NCBI RefSeq assembly: GCF_001613365.1
Contig: NZ_BDCF01000021.1
Coordinates: 1 to 64,000, forward strand
Direction: 5' to 3'
Length of the DNA stretch: 64,000 nt
Origin: Nocardia xishanensis NBRC 101358
Lineage (GTDB): Bacteria; Actinomycetota; Actinomycetes; Mycobacteriales; Mycobacteriaceae
Within the stretch, counting starts at the first letter, position 1. Each line of letters opens with the position of its first letter. Positions 25,992 through 34,063 of the stretch are shown piece after piece. A program made the translations under genes and the position numbers. Below the pieces are notes generated by a model. It was not told the origin of the DNA, searched no databases, and saw nothing but the letters and a program-made list of their open reading frames with translations.

Positions 25992-26246
25992 TGTGGATTA
26001 CTGCCCAAACCGACCGACCGCCATGTGACGCAGCTCATAGCGGGTGTGCACACTGTTTACCCAACACGCCCGGCCGTTCATCTTGGGCGACACGCCGAGA
26101 CCAGATCTATCCACACGTGCACAGATGCGGAAACACGCATCCATCAGCGCATTTGGGCGATGTGATCTGGGTTTTCCCCAAGTTGTACACAGGGGGTGCA
26201 CACGGTTTGGTAAACAGTCCCCAACTTATCCACAGTTGTGCGCACA
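25992..26246. promoter_or_regulatory. DnaA-box-like cluster in the non-coding segment before dnaB
   Basis: The 678 bp between rplI and dnaB hold no credible gene. Within them are TGTGGATTA (25992-26000; complement TAATCCACA), CTATCCACA (26107-26115), TTGTACACA (26183-26191) and a perfect TTATCCACA (26226-26234). The last two lie in a 16-bp near-direct repeat, CCCCAAGTTGTACACA (26176-26191) and CCCCAACTTATCCACA (26219-26234), 43 bp apart. A 10-bp inverted repeat ACTGTTTACC (26052-26061) / GGTAAACAGT (26209-26218) encloses the middle, with palindromes GTGTGCACAC (26044-26053) and TGTGCGCACA (26237-26246). Local base composition is lower in GC than the surroundings. Could regulate dnaB, titrate DnaA or be an origin-like element. 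Confidence 0.6.
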
Positions 26247-26474
26247 GCTCGGTTTGGCGACGCCCCATCGGGTCGCCTAGGTTCGTCGCATTGTCCGGAA
26301 CGGGCCGCCCGTACGGACGCGATCCAGCGCTGCCGCGATGGTTGCTGCAACCGGTCGCAACGGGCGAGGCGAACGTGTTCGTTGCTGTGTCGAAACGTGT
26401 CACAGCCCCGGAGTAGAACGAGTCATCGATACGGTGAGAATCCGGTCGTGGGGTAGAGAGGACGGTCGAGTCTG

Positions 26475-29108
26475 GTGACAACCACCGATGACCGCGGGCA
26501 CACGGACTTTCCGCCCGAACCTCCCGGCGAAGACTTCGGACGCCAACCGCCGCACGACATGGCGGCCGAGCAGTCCGTCCTCGGCGGCATGCTGCTGAGC
26601 AAGGACGCCATCGCCGACGTCGTCGAGGTCATCCGGCCGGGCGACTTCTATCGACCTGCGCACCAAGCGATCTACGACACCGTGCTCGACCTGTACGGCC
26701 GCGGCGAACCCGCCGACCCCGTCACCGTCGCCGCGGGCCTCGACCGCCGCGGCGAGCTCAAGCGCATCGGCGGCGCCCCCTATCTGGTCACGCTCACTCA
26801 AACCGTCCCCACCGCGGCGAACGCAGGCTACTACGCCGAAATCGTCGCGGAGAAGGCCATTTTGCGCCGCCTCGTCGAGGCGGGCACCCGCATTGTCCAA
26901 TACGGCTACGCTGGCGCCGACGGCCAGGACATCGCCGAGGTCGTCGACCGCGCCCAAGCCGAGGTCTACGAGGTCACCGAACGCCGCACCACCGAAGACT
27001 TCCTCCCCCTCGAGGAACTCCTCCAGCCAACGATGGACGAAATCGACTCCATCGCCTCCCGCGGCGGCATCTCCCTCGGCGTCCCCACGGGATTCACCGA
27101 ACTCGACGAAATCACCAACGGCCTGCACCCGGGTCAGATGATCATCGTCGCCGCCCGCCCAGGCGTCGGCAAGGCGCTCGCCCTTGACACCCCCCTGCCG
27201 ACCCCCACCGGCTGGACCACCATGGGCGAAGTCCAGGTCGGCGACGAACTCATCGACGCCGCCGGCCGCCCAACCCGCGTCCTCGCCGCCACCGAAGTCC
27301 TCACCGACCGCCCCTGCTACGAGGTAGAATTCTCGGACGGGACCGTTCTCCTGGCGGATGAGCTGCATCAGTGGCTTACTGAGACAAGGGCATCCCGACG
27401 CTCGGCGCAGCAGGCAGCCGCTGGTCTCAACCGGTATCGCAACCAGCGCACCTTCGCGGCGGTCCGCACCACCGCCGAGATCGCGGAGACGCTCCGCTGC
27501 GCGACGGCCGACCGCAGGCTAAATCACTCGGTGACCAACGCGCGGCCACTGCAGTTGCCCGACCGCGAGCTGCTTGTTCCTCCGTACACACTGGGTGCTT
27601 GGCTTGGCGACGGCACCGCGGCCGCGGCGCAGATCACCACGGCGGACCCAGAGATCATCGCCCGCATCGAAGGCGAAGGAATCGTCGCGGTTCCGTCACG
27701 CTCCGCCTCACTTCGCTATCAACTGCGGCTGCCCGATGCCGAACCTGTTGTGGTCCGCGAATGTGTCGTGTGCGGAGCGGGATTCGTCCCGCAAACCAGC
27801 GAAGTACGCACTTGTGGTCGGTCCTGCGGCGGAAAGGCCCGCTTCGTTTCGGCGCCGGTCGCCCCACCCACCTGTGCACACTGCGGCGGCCCGTCGATCG
27901 GGCTGCGGCTGTGTCAGACCTGCCGCAACAGCGTCGGCAGCGTTCAGGCGCGACTGCGGACAATCGGCGTGCTGGGAGACAAGCACGTTCCGACCGAATA
28001 CCTGCGATCGTCGGAAGCGCAGCGCCGAGCGCTCCTCGCCGGCCTGCTCGACACCGACGGCACAGTGACTCACGGTGGCTCCGTGCAGTTCTCGGTCACC
28101 AACGAGAGACTGTTCCGGGATGTACAAGAACTGATAGTGAGCCTCGGCTACCGCTGCGGCGTGTCGACGAAGGGCGTGCCCGGCCGCTCAGCGGAGTCGT
28201 CGATCGCGTACACCGTGACGTTCTCCACTGACGATGAGGTGTTCGGTTTGCACCGGAAGGCGCTGGTGCACAAAGAGCGTCGCGCAAGTCGCAACACCGC
28301 GCGGTCCGGTTCGCGGTACATCGTAGACGTCCGCCGAACAGAGAGCGTCCCGGTTCGCTGCGTCGAGGTCGACAACGCCGACCACCTGTATCTCGCCGGG
28401 CGCTCGATGATCCCGACGCACAATTCCACGCTCGGCATGGATTTCATGCGGAGTTGCTCGATCAAGCACGGTCTGGCCAGTGTCATCTTCTCGCTCGAGA
28501 TGAGCCGGACCGAGATCGTCATGCGTCTGCTCTCCGCGGAGGCGAAGATCAAGCTCGGCGACATGCGGTCGGGTCGGATGAGCGACGACGACTGGACCAA
28601 GCTGGCTCGGCGCATGAGCGAGATCAGCGAGGCACCGCTGTTCGTCGACGACTCACCCAACCTCACCATGATGGAAATTCGCGCGAAGGCGCGTCGTCTC
28701 AAGCAGCGCCACGATCTCAAACTCGTTGTGGTCGACTACCTTCAGCTGATGACCTCCGGCAAGAAGGTCGAATCCCGCCAGCAGGAAGTCTCGGACTTCT
28801 CCCGAAACCTGAAGCTGCTGGCCAAGGAACTCGAAGTCCCGGTGGTCGCGATCAGTCAGCTGAACCGCGGTCCGGAACAGCGAACCGACAAGCGCCCCAT
28901 GGTGTCCGATTTGCGCGAATCGGGCTCGCTCGAACAGGACGCCGATATGGTCATCCTGCTGCACCGCCCCGACGCGTTCGAACGCGACGACCCGCGCGGC
29001 GGCGAGGCAGACCTGATCCTCGGCAAGCACCGTAACGGCCCCACCGCCACCATCACCGTCGCCCACCAGCTGCACCTGAGCCGGTTCGTGGACATGGCCC
29101 GCGGCTGA
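26475..29108 (+). CDS. dnaB: Replicative DNA helicase DnaB with intein
   Basis: 877 codons including a 417-residue intein; spliced product 460 residues, normal for DnaB. The N-terminal domain (MAAEQSVLGGMLLSKDAIADVVEVI) and linker lead to the RecA-like motor. The Walker A loop is split: GVGK (K233) before and STLGMDF (S651 on) after the intein. Walker B is LKLVVVDYLQLM and the later SQLNRGPEQR and SDLRESGSLEQDADMV are standard. GTG start at 26475. The ring helicase unwinds DNA at the fork; activity needs intein removal. It stands alone behind a long non-coding segment with DnaA-box-like sites. Confidence 0.97.
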   Translation: MTTTDDRGHTDFPPEPPGEDFGRQPPHDMAAEQSVLGGMLLSKDAIADVVEVIRPGDFYRPAHQAIYDTVLDLYGRGEPADPVTVAAGLDRRGELKRIGGAPYLVTLTQTVPTAANAGYYAEIVAEKAILRRLVEAGTRIVQYGYAGADGQDIAEVVDRAQAEVYEVTERRTTEDFLPLEELLQPTMDEIDSIASRGGISLGVPTGFTELDEITNGLHPGQMIIVAARPGVGKALALDTPLPTPTGWTTMGEVQVGDELIDAAGRPTRVLAATEVLTDRPCYEVEFSDGTVLLADELHQWLTETRASRRSAQQAAAGLNRYRNQRTFAAVRTTAEIAETLRCATADRRLNHSVTNARPLQLPDRELLVPPYTLGAWLGDGTAAAAQITTADPEIIARIEGEGIVAVPSRSASLRYQLRLPDAEPVVVRECVVCGAGFVPQTSEVRTCGRSCGGKARFVSAPVAPPTCAHCGGPSIGLRLCQTCRNSVGSVQARLRTIGVLGDKHVPTEYLRSSEAQRRALLAGLLDTDGTVTHGGSVQFSVTNERLFRDVQELIVSLGYRCGVSTKGVPGRSAESSIAYTVTFSTDDEVFGLHRKALVHKERRASRNTARSGSRYIVDVRRTESVPVRCVEVDNADHLYLAGRSMIPTHNSTLGMDFMRSCSIKHGLASVIFSLEMSRTEIVMRLLSAEAKIKLGDMRSGRMSDDDWTKLARRMSEISEAPLFVDDSPNLTMMEIRAKARRLKQRHDLKLVVVDYLQLMTSGKKVESRQQEVSDFSRNLKLLAKELEVPVVAISQLNRGPEQRTDKRPMVSDLRESGSLEQDADMVILLHRPDAFERDDPRGGEADLILGKHRNGPTATITVAHQLHLSRFVDMARG
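27174..28424 (+). other. Class 3 DnaB intein with LAGLIDADG endonuclease and two Cys4 clusters
   Basis: Codons 234-650. It begins ALALDTPLPTPTGWT, so the usual N-terminal Cys/Ser nucleophile is Ala, and ends SMIPTHN before Ser+1. The class 3 W-C-T triplet is visible: W300 in block B (ELHQW, with H298), C629 in block F (VRCVEV) and T648 in block G. Endonuclease motifs are LGAWLGDG (373-380) and LLAGLLDTDGT (520 on), both with Asp. Between them sit two Cys4 groups: C430, C433, C447, C451 and C467, C470, C480, C483, probable zinc ribbons. Insertion at the P-loop is the common DnaB intein site. Confidence 0.92.
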
Positions 29109-29193
29109 TCGAACGGCGATACCAGTACCGCGTCGGCCCGGCCAACAACCACGTGACTGCACCGGTTGCCGGAATAGGTGGCGGCACAGAGCA

Positions 29194-29682
29194 TTACCGT
29201 TCGTGCGGTGGCAGCTTCACTTGCCGGTGACGGACCGTCTCTTCGATCCCGAGTTCTTCGGCGAAGGCGGCCAAACCGGTGGCGAGCGTCGCGATACCGG
29301 GCTCACCGAGCCGTTCGGCAAGGGCCGTCTGCCATTCCGCGCGTGCCCGGCGCGCGGCCGTGACGCAGGCGGTTCCGCGTTCGGTGAGGAGGACGCGCCG
29401 AACCCTGTGGTCGGCGGGGTCGCTGTTGCGGCTGACGTAGCCGAGTGATTCCAGTTCGACTACGAGTTTCGATGCTCCCTGCTGTGTCATGCCCAGTTGC
29501 TCGGCGAGCTGACCGACGGTGGGACTGCGGTCGATCAGGTGCTGGAAGACGTACCCGTGCGCCGGGCGGATATCCGCGAAACCCGCAGCCTGCATCTGCT
29601 CGGTCACCCGGGCGCGCACCGCCTCGCCGGTGAGCATGACCAAGGTCGGGATATCGAGATCTTCCAGTGCCACATCGCCCAT
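29194..29682 (-). CDS. MarR family transcription regulator
   Basis: 162 residues with a winged helix: SPTVGQLAEQLGMTQQGASKLVVELESLGYVSRNSDPADHRVRRVLLTERG, the canonical MarR wing with DxRxR. Divergent from a small NTF2-like gene; two dyads lie in the 36-bp gap and overlap both starts, so it should repress both genes. Ligand unknown. Confidence 0.92.
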   Translation of the reverse strand: MGDVALEDLDIPTLVMLTGEAVRARVTEQMQAAGFADIRPAHGYVFQHLIDRSPTVGQLAEQLGMTQQGASKLVVELESLGYVSRNSDPADHRVRRVLLTERGTACVTAARRARAEWQTALAERLGEPGIATLATGLAAFAEELGIEETVRHRQVKLPPHER

Positions 29683-29687
29683 TTACA

Positions 29688-29715
29688 CAACTATAGTTGA
29701 ACAACTACCGTTGTT
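29688..29715. promoter_or_regulatory. MarR operator: two dyads
   Basis: CAACTATAGTTG (29688-29699) is a perfect 12-bp palindrome; AACAAC-TACC-GTTGTT (29700-29715) is a perfect 6-bp dyad beginning at the next base. Both share the CAAC/GTTG half-site and fill the whole intergenic gap. Confidence 0.75.
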
Positions 29716-29718
29716 CAT

Positions 29719-30114
29719 ATGACTTGCTTCACCGACAAAGCCCGTGACCTGCTGACAGCTCTGGAAAGCGGGGTCACCGGTGATCAACTGCGTCGGTTCT
29801 TTCATCCCGGGGCAGTCCAAGTCGAACACCCCAGCCGGGTGCTACCGACTGGGCGGACCCGCGCCCTGAACGCGATGCTCGAGGCATCCATCGCCGGAGC
29901 GCGTGCGTTCGAATCACAGCGCTACGACATCCAGAACACGCTCGCCGTGGAAAACCGCGTCGCCGTGCAACTTCGGTGGTCGGGCGTACTGGCGCAACGG
30001 CTGGGTGACCTCGAGGCAGGCGATGTCATGCAGGCCGATGTGGCCATGTTCCTCACCTACGACGACGCGGGCCGCATTCTGCGGCAGGAGAGCTACGACT
30101 GCTATCCGGCCTGA
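29719..30114 (+). CDS. NTF2-like/SnoaL-like small protein
   Basis: 131 residues, single cone-shaped NTF2-like domain: LRRFFHPGAVQVEHPSRVLPTGRTRALNAML and VAVQLRWSGVL, ending ILRQESYDCYP, typical of nuclear transport factor 2/SnoaL-like proteins. Under the adjacent MarR by its position. Could be a small-molecule isomerase/hydrolase or ligand-binding protein; no catalytic residues can be assigned with certainty. Confidence 0.75.
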   Translation: MTCFTDKARDLLTALESGVTGDQLRRFFHPGAVQVEHPSRVLPTGRTRALNAMLEASIAGARAFESQRYDIQNTLAVENRVAVQLRWSGVLAQRLGDLEAGDVMQADVAMFLTYDDAGRILRQESYDCYPA

Positions 30115-30158
30115 TCAGCCTGCCGAGCTCGACGCAACCCTGGACCTCAACGAGACGA

Positions 30159-30202
30159 AGCCCGCTGGGAGACCCCGACAGTTGCTATAGGGTCAGCGGG
30201 CT
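30159..30202. terminator. Possible bidirectional terminator
   Basis: AGCCCGCTG (30159-30167) and CAGCGGGCT (30194-30202), a perfect 9-bp stem with a 26-nt loop, between convergent NTF2-like and darcynin genes. Confidence 0.45.
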
Positions 30203-30221
30203 CTCGCCTGCTCAAAGGGTT

Positions 30222-30587
30222 TCAGGTGGTGATGGTGGCGACGGGTTCGAGGCCGTAGGTTCGGGCATAGCCGTTGTCGGTGCCGACGAGGAGGTCGATG
30301 ACCTCGAAATAGCGGTCCCAGAATGGGGTTTCGCGGAGTGCGTCGATGAGGAGTTGGTAGGCGTGGTGGTCTGCCGCTTCCCATACCCAGACGTCGGTGA
30401 TGCGTGCGGAGTAGAACTCGGTGTCGTAGAAGCGTGACCGTACGCCGGTGGTCTTGGCCTCGATGGCGGGCAGGACCTGGGTGGTGAAGGCGTCCATGCG
30501 TTCCTGCACGGTCAGAGCGAGCCACTCGGGTGTGGTCTTGACGAGCATGAACGCCGTGATGGGTGGTTGGGTCTTTTCGGCGGGCAT
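30222..30587 (-). CDS. Darcynin family protein
   Basis: 121 residues. TAFMLVKTTPEWLALTVQERMDAFTTQVLPAIEAKTTGVRSRFYDTEFYSARITDVWVWE matches the darcynin family of unknown function, as I recall it. No signal peptide or membrane segment. 64 bp downstream of the NmrA-like reductase gene in the same direction, so probably co-transcribed with it and controlled by the divergent LysR. Confidence 0.72.
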   Translation of the reverse strand: MPAEKTQPPITAFMLVKTTPEWLALTVQERMDAFTTQVLPAIEAKTTGVRSRFYDTEFYSARITDVWVWEAADHHAYQLLIDALRETPFWDRYFEVIDLLVGTDNGYARTYGLEPVATITT

Positions 30588-30651
30588 CAGGATGTCTCCA
30601 AAGGTGTAGGTGGTCTGGGCGCCATGGGTTCCGGACGCCGGGGGGTGGGCT

Positions 30652-31545
30652 TCAGGAGCGGACAGCAGGCGCGAGGGTCTGGGCGCACCACTGTTCGAAG
30701 GTGGTGGGGGAAGCGGTATCCGGGGTGCGGGCGACTCCGGCGTCGAGGCCCTGGTCCTTGGCCCGCTTCATGTCGACGACACCCTGGACGAACTCCTCGT
30801 CGAGGCCATAGCCGACGAGGGTGGTGTGCAGCTCGTCGAGCGGCTGGCGTTCGTAGCGGATGGGTCGGCCGAGCTGTTCGGTCATGATGCGGGCCAGGTC
30901 GTTGGGGGACAGATCCTGCGGCCCGAGGACTGGGACGCTGTCGGTGCCGGTCCACGAGCGGTCCAGCAGCAGGCCTGCGGCGACGGCCGCGATGTCGGCG
31001 ACAGCGACGAGGGGGGCTTTGCGGTCGGCGTCGACGACGTCGGTGAACACGCCCTTGTCGCGAATCGAGTCGGCCTCCTCCAAGAGGTTCTCGAAGAAGG
31101 ACGGGTTGGCCAGGGCCCGGTAGGCGACGCCACTGCTTGCGATGAGGTCGTCCATGACGAGGGAGGCGGTGACCAGGCCGGCGCTGTCGGCGACCGGAGT
31201 GCCGCGGCCGAGCGCGGAGACCCCGACGACATGGCCGACGCCGTGGGCGGCGAGCGCCTGCACGGCGGGGCGGGTGAAGCCGCTGTAGCCGTCGTGCGGC
31301 GGCCGCGAGGCGTCCGGCGGGACGAGCCAGAAGACGGCGTCGGCGCCCTCGAAGGCCCGGTCGAGGACCTTGGCGTCAGCGTGCGAGCCGGTGATCACCT
31401 CGACACGTCCGCGCGCCGCGTCCGGGAGCCGTGCGGGATCCCGCGCGATCACCCGCAGTTCCTCGCCCGCCGCGGGGGCGGATTCCAGGAGCTGGGCAAG
31501 CAGGGGACGGCCGATGTTCCCGGTAGGAGCAGTAATAACGATCAT
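30652..31545 (-). CDS. NmrA-like NAD(P)-binding oxidoreductase
   Basis: 297 residues. Rossmann start MIVITAPTGNIGRPLLAQLLE (a GxxGxxG variant), then VIARDPARLPD and ADAVFWLVPPD typical of the atypical SDR/NmrA group. The Tyr-x3-Lys of classical SDRs is not evident, which fits NmrA-like redox sensors or azoreductase-type enzymes. Start at 31545; upstream in-frame codons read into the LysR intergenic region. Divergent from the LysR gene, its likely regulator. Confidence 0.85.
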   Translation of the reverse strand: MIVITAPTGNIGRPLLAQLLESAPAAGEELRVIARDPARLPDAARGRVEVITGSHADAKVLDRAFEGADAVFWLVPPDASRPPHDGYSGFTRPAVQALAAHGVGHVVGVSALGRGTPVADSAGLVTASLVMDDLIASSGVAYRALANPSFFENLLEEADSIRDKGVFTDVVDADRKAPLVAVADIAAVAAGLLLDRSWTGTDSVPVLGPQDLSPNDLARIMTEQLGRPIRYERQPLDELHTTLVGYGLDEEFVQGVVDMKRAKDQGLDAGVARTPDTASPTTFEQWCAQTLAPAVRS

Positions 31546-31656
31546 GAAAGCCTCGCGGGTCGTGTGGATCGGTACACCCGTCATCCTGCGAAGGAGAAAG
31601 CGTTGCCACAATGGGAACTTCAGCACTTAATTATTGACTGAAATGGAATAACGCTG

Positions 31657-32622
31657 GTGAACAGCCCGGATCCGGTCATCGACGCCAATCTCGCCATCGC
31701 GCTGGACGCCCTGCTGGCCGAGCACAGCGTCACCCGCGCCGCCGCCCGCCTGCACACGTCGCCCGCCGCCATGAGCCGCACCCTCGCCCGCCTGCGCCGC
31801 ATCCTCCAAGACCCCCTCCTGGTCCGGGCCGGACAGACCATGGTCCCCACCCCTCGTGCCGAGGCCCTGCGAGACGAAGCCGCCGCGGTGGTACGCAGCC
31901 TCGGAGCCCTGCTCAGTCCGGGCATGGGTGTCGACCCCGCCAGCCTCAGCAGCACCTTCACCCTCCAGGCCGCCGATCTGGTCGGCGCGGCGCTGGCCCC
32001 CCGACTGCTGCACCTGGCCCAGCAGGAGGCGCCGGGAGTCTCGTTCCGGTTCCGGGCCGAAGAGCTGGAGGCCGGATCCGCACTCCGCGACGGCCGGATC
32101 GACCTGGAGATCGGATCCATCGACCACGTAGACCCCGAAACCCAGGTCGAAGAACTGGTCAGGCTGCGCCTGGTGGCGGCCGTCCGGCGCGGCCACCATC
32201 TCACCGAAGAACCCTTGACTCCGGCCCGCCTCGCTGCCGCGCAACATGTCGCGGTCAGCCGTCGTGGCCGGTTCACCGGCCCCCTCGACACCGCGCTGGC
32301 CGAGCAGAAGCTTCAAAGGCGGGTCAGCGTCGTCCTGCCCAGCCACCTGGCCGCAATGACTCTCGCCGCGCGCAGCGACGTCGTCTGCCTCGTGCCCGCC
32401 GCACTCCCCGGCGCCGACCCGTCGCCCCTCACCGACGACGCGACCGCCCTCGGACTGCACCTACTCGACATCCCCCTGGCATTGCCGCCACTGACCATCG
32501 GCATGGCCTGGCACCCCCGGCACACAGCCGACGGAGCCCACCGCTGGCTCCGCGATGCCGTCCGCCGGACCCTTCGCACGCCCAAGAGCCCAACCACATC
32601 GTCTGACACGCGAAAGCCCTGA
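31657..32622 (+). CDS. LysR family transcription regulator
   Basis: 321 residues. Winged helix at the N-terminus: ALDALLAEHSVTRAAARLHTSPAAMSRTLARLRRILQDPLLVRAGQTMVPTPRA, then a substrate-binding domain. GTG start. Divergent from the NmrA-like gene across 111 bp that contains an AT-rich tract (about 31615-31650), the usual place for a LysR box. Codon style here resembles Streptomyces rather than the flanks, a weak hint of transfer. Confidence 0.9.
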   Translation: MNSPDPVIDANLAIALDALLAEHSVTRAAARLHTSPAAMSRTLARLRRILQDPLLVRAGQTMVPTPRAEALRDEAAAVVRSLGALLSPGMGVDPASLSSTFTLQAADLVGAALAPRLLHLAQQEAPGVSFRFRAEELEAGSALRDGRIDLEIGSIDHVDPETQVEELVRLRLVAAVRRGHHLTEEPLTPARLAAAQHVAVSRRGRFTGPLDTALAEQKLQRRVSVVLPSHLAAMTLAARSDVVCLVPAALPGADPSPLTDDATALGLHLLDIPLALPPLTIGMAWHPRHTADGAHRWLRDAVRRTLRTPKSPTTSSDTRKP

Positions 32623-32796
32623 CCCTGCTCGCGAATCCGATCCAGTGCCTGGACCGCAAGGCCCGCGAGGGAGCCGTCGGGTGATGGCTCTCCAGTCCAC
32701 GCCACCCCGGATGTGGCGCTGGTGGTTCCGACCATCATGGTGCAGTTCGTCGCCATGCTCGGCCGAGCCGGTCAAGCTGCCCGAAGGGGTGCGGCG

Positions 32797-33981
32797 TCAC
32801 GCGGTGAGGGCGCGGTTCGGCTCGGCTGTGGTGATGTGGCGGCGGCTGGACGGGAGCATCGATGTCGGGTGCGAGATACTCCAGGCCGCGCTCTTGCAGA
32901 TGAACTCCTTGAGTCGCGCGGCCGCTCGGCCGGTGAGAGCGGAGGGCTTGGGCTGATCGTCGGGGGTGACCCACTGGACGACGGCGTCGCGGCGGCCGAG
33001 GCTGATGCACTGGGCGGTGTAGCCGATCGAGTTGCCGGGGATTTTTCGGCCGGTCAGGCGCGCGGCGATGGCGTCGGCAGCCTGGTAGGCCGTCGGGACT
33101 CCCGAGGCGCAGGACATACGCAGCGGATCGCCGTTAGCTCCGGGGGCGAGCGCGGCGTCGCCGACGGCGTAGACGTCGGGATGCGAGACCGACCGCATTG
33201 TCTCGTCGACGACGATCCGCCCGGTCTCCGACACCCGCAGGGTGGTGGCAGCGGCGATGGGGTGGACGTCGAAACCCGCTGTCCACACGGTTATTTGGGC
33301 CGGAATCGTGCGCCCCTCGGCGGTAACGGCACCGGCCCGCTGGACGCGGGCGATGTCGGTGTGCTCGCGCACGGTGATGCCGAGCCGGTCGAACGCTTTG
33401 CGCAGATGTTGCTGGGCCTTCTCGCTCAGCCAGTCCCCGAGGCCGCCGCGAGCAGCGAGGGTGACCTCGAGATCCGGTCGGGCTTCGGCGATTTCGGTGG
33501 CGGCTTCGATACCGGTGAGGCCGCCACCGACGACCAATACGGTCGCCCCCGCGCCCAGGCTCGCCAGACGCTCGCGCAGCCGCAGCGCCGACTGCTTACC
33601 GGCGATGTCGTAGGCGTGCTCGGCCACACCGGGCACACCGCAGTCGGCGGCGGCGCTGCCGAGGGCGTAAACCAGAGTGTCGTAAGCGATCTCGCGTGTG
33701 CCATCGGCGGCGACGATGTCGACCGTCTTGCGGTCGGCATCGACCGCGATCACCCGCGCCAGCTGCACCCGCACGCCCGTGTTCGCGAAGACGTCGGTCA
33801 GCGCCCGGCTCTTCAGCTCCTGTCCTGTCGCCAGCTGGTGCATGCGCACCCGCTCGACGAATTCGGGATCGGCGTTGACGAGGGTGATTTCGACATCGGC
33901 GGGGTGCAGCCGCTTGGCGAGGCGACCGGCGGCGTTGGCTCCGGCGTATCCGGCGCCGAGAACGACGATGCGGTGGGTCAT
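32797..33981 (-). CDS. FAD-dependent pyridine nucleotide oxidoreductase (NDH-2-like)
   Basis: 394 residues. FAD Rossmann motif GAGYAGANAAGRLAKR at the start, NAD motif VVGGGLTGIEAATEIAE at about residues 145-160, and the second FAD motif VYAVGDAALAP. Similar to membrane-associated NADH dehydrogenase 2 and FSP1-type quinone reductases, but no clear C-terminal membrane helix. It is preceded by AGGAG and lies 82 bp downstream of an ECF41 sigma gene in the same direction; ECF41 sigma genes are typically paired with oxidoreductases of this kind. Confidence 0.88.
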   Translation of the reverse strand: MTHRIVVLGAGYAGANAAGRLAKRLHPADVEITLVNADPEFVERVRMHQLATGQELKSRALTDVFANTGVRVQLARVIAVDADRKTVDIVAADGTREIAYDTLVYALGSAAADCGVPGVAEHAYDIAGKQSALRLRERLASLGAGATVLVVGGGLTGIEAATEIAEARPDLEVTLAARGGLGDWLSEKAQQHLRKAFDRLGITVREHTDIARVQRAGAVTAEGRTIPAQITVWTAGFDVHPIAAATTLRVSETGRIVVDETMRSVSHPDVYAVGDAALAPGANGDPLRMSCASGVPTAYQAADAIAARLTGRKIPGNSIGYTAQCISLGRRDAVVQWVTPDDQPKPSALTGRAAARLKEFICKSAAWSISHPTSMLPSSRRHITTAEPNRALTA

Positions 33982-33986
33982 GGTCT

Positions 33987-34049
33987 CACTCCTGTCTGGG
34001 TGGTGTTCGCTTCCTGAACCGGACAGCGGCGGGAAACCTGACAGGAGTG
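33987..34049. promoter_or_regulatory. Inverted repeat between sigma factor and oxidoreductase genes
   Basis: CACTCCTGTC (33987-33996) and GACAGGAGTG (34040-34049) form a perfect 10-bp inverted repeat spaced by 43 bp. One arm contains the ribosome site of the oxidoreductase. Read on the minus strand, the distal arm continues as TGTCAGG, close to the TGTCACA -35 of ECF41 promoters; a matching -10 was not found at the standard distance. Confidence 0.4.
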
Positions 34050-34063
34050 CACTGTGAGCTAAG

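Noticed and set aside
25964..26456. Open frames of 60-150 codons before dnaB on both strands
   Set aside because: No ribosome sites or family features; the DNA is better explained by the repeated DnaA-box-like sites.
26400..27368. 322-codon frame antisense to the start of dnaB
   Set aside because: Gly/Asp/Val-rich shadow of the DnaB N-terminal domain; no ribosome site.
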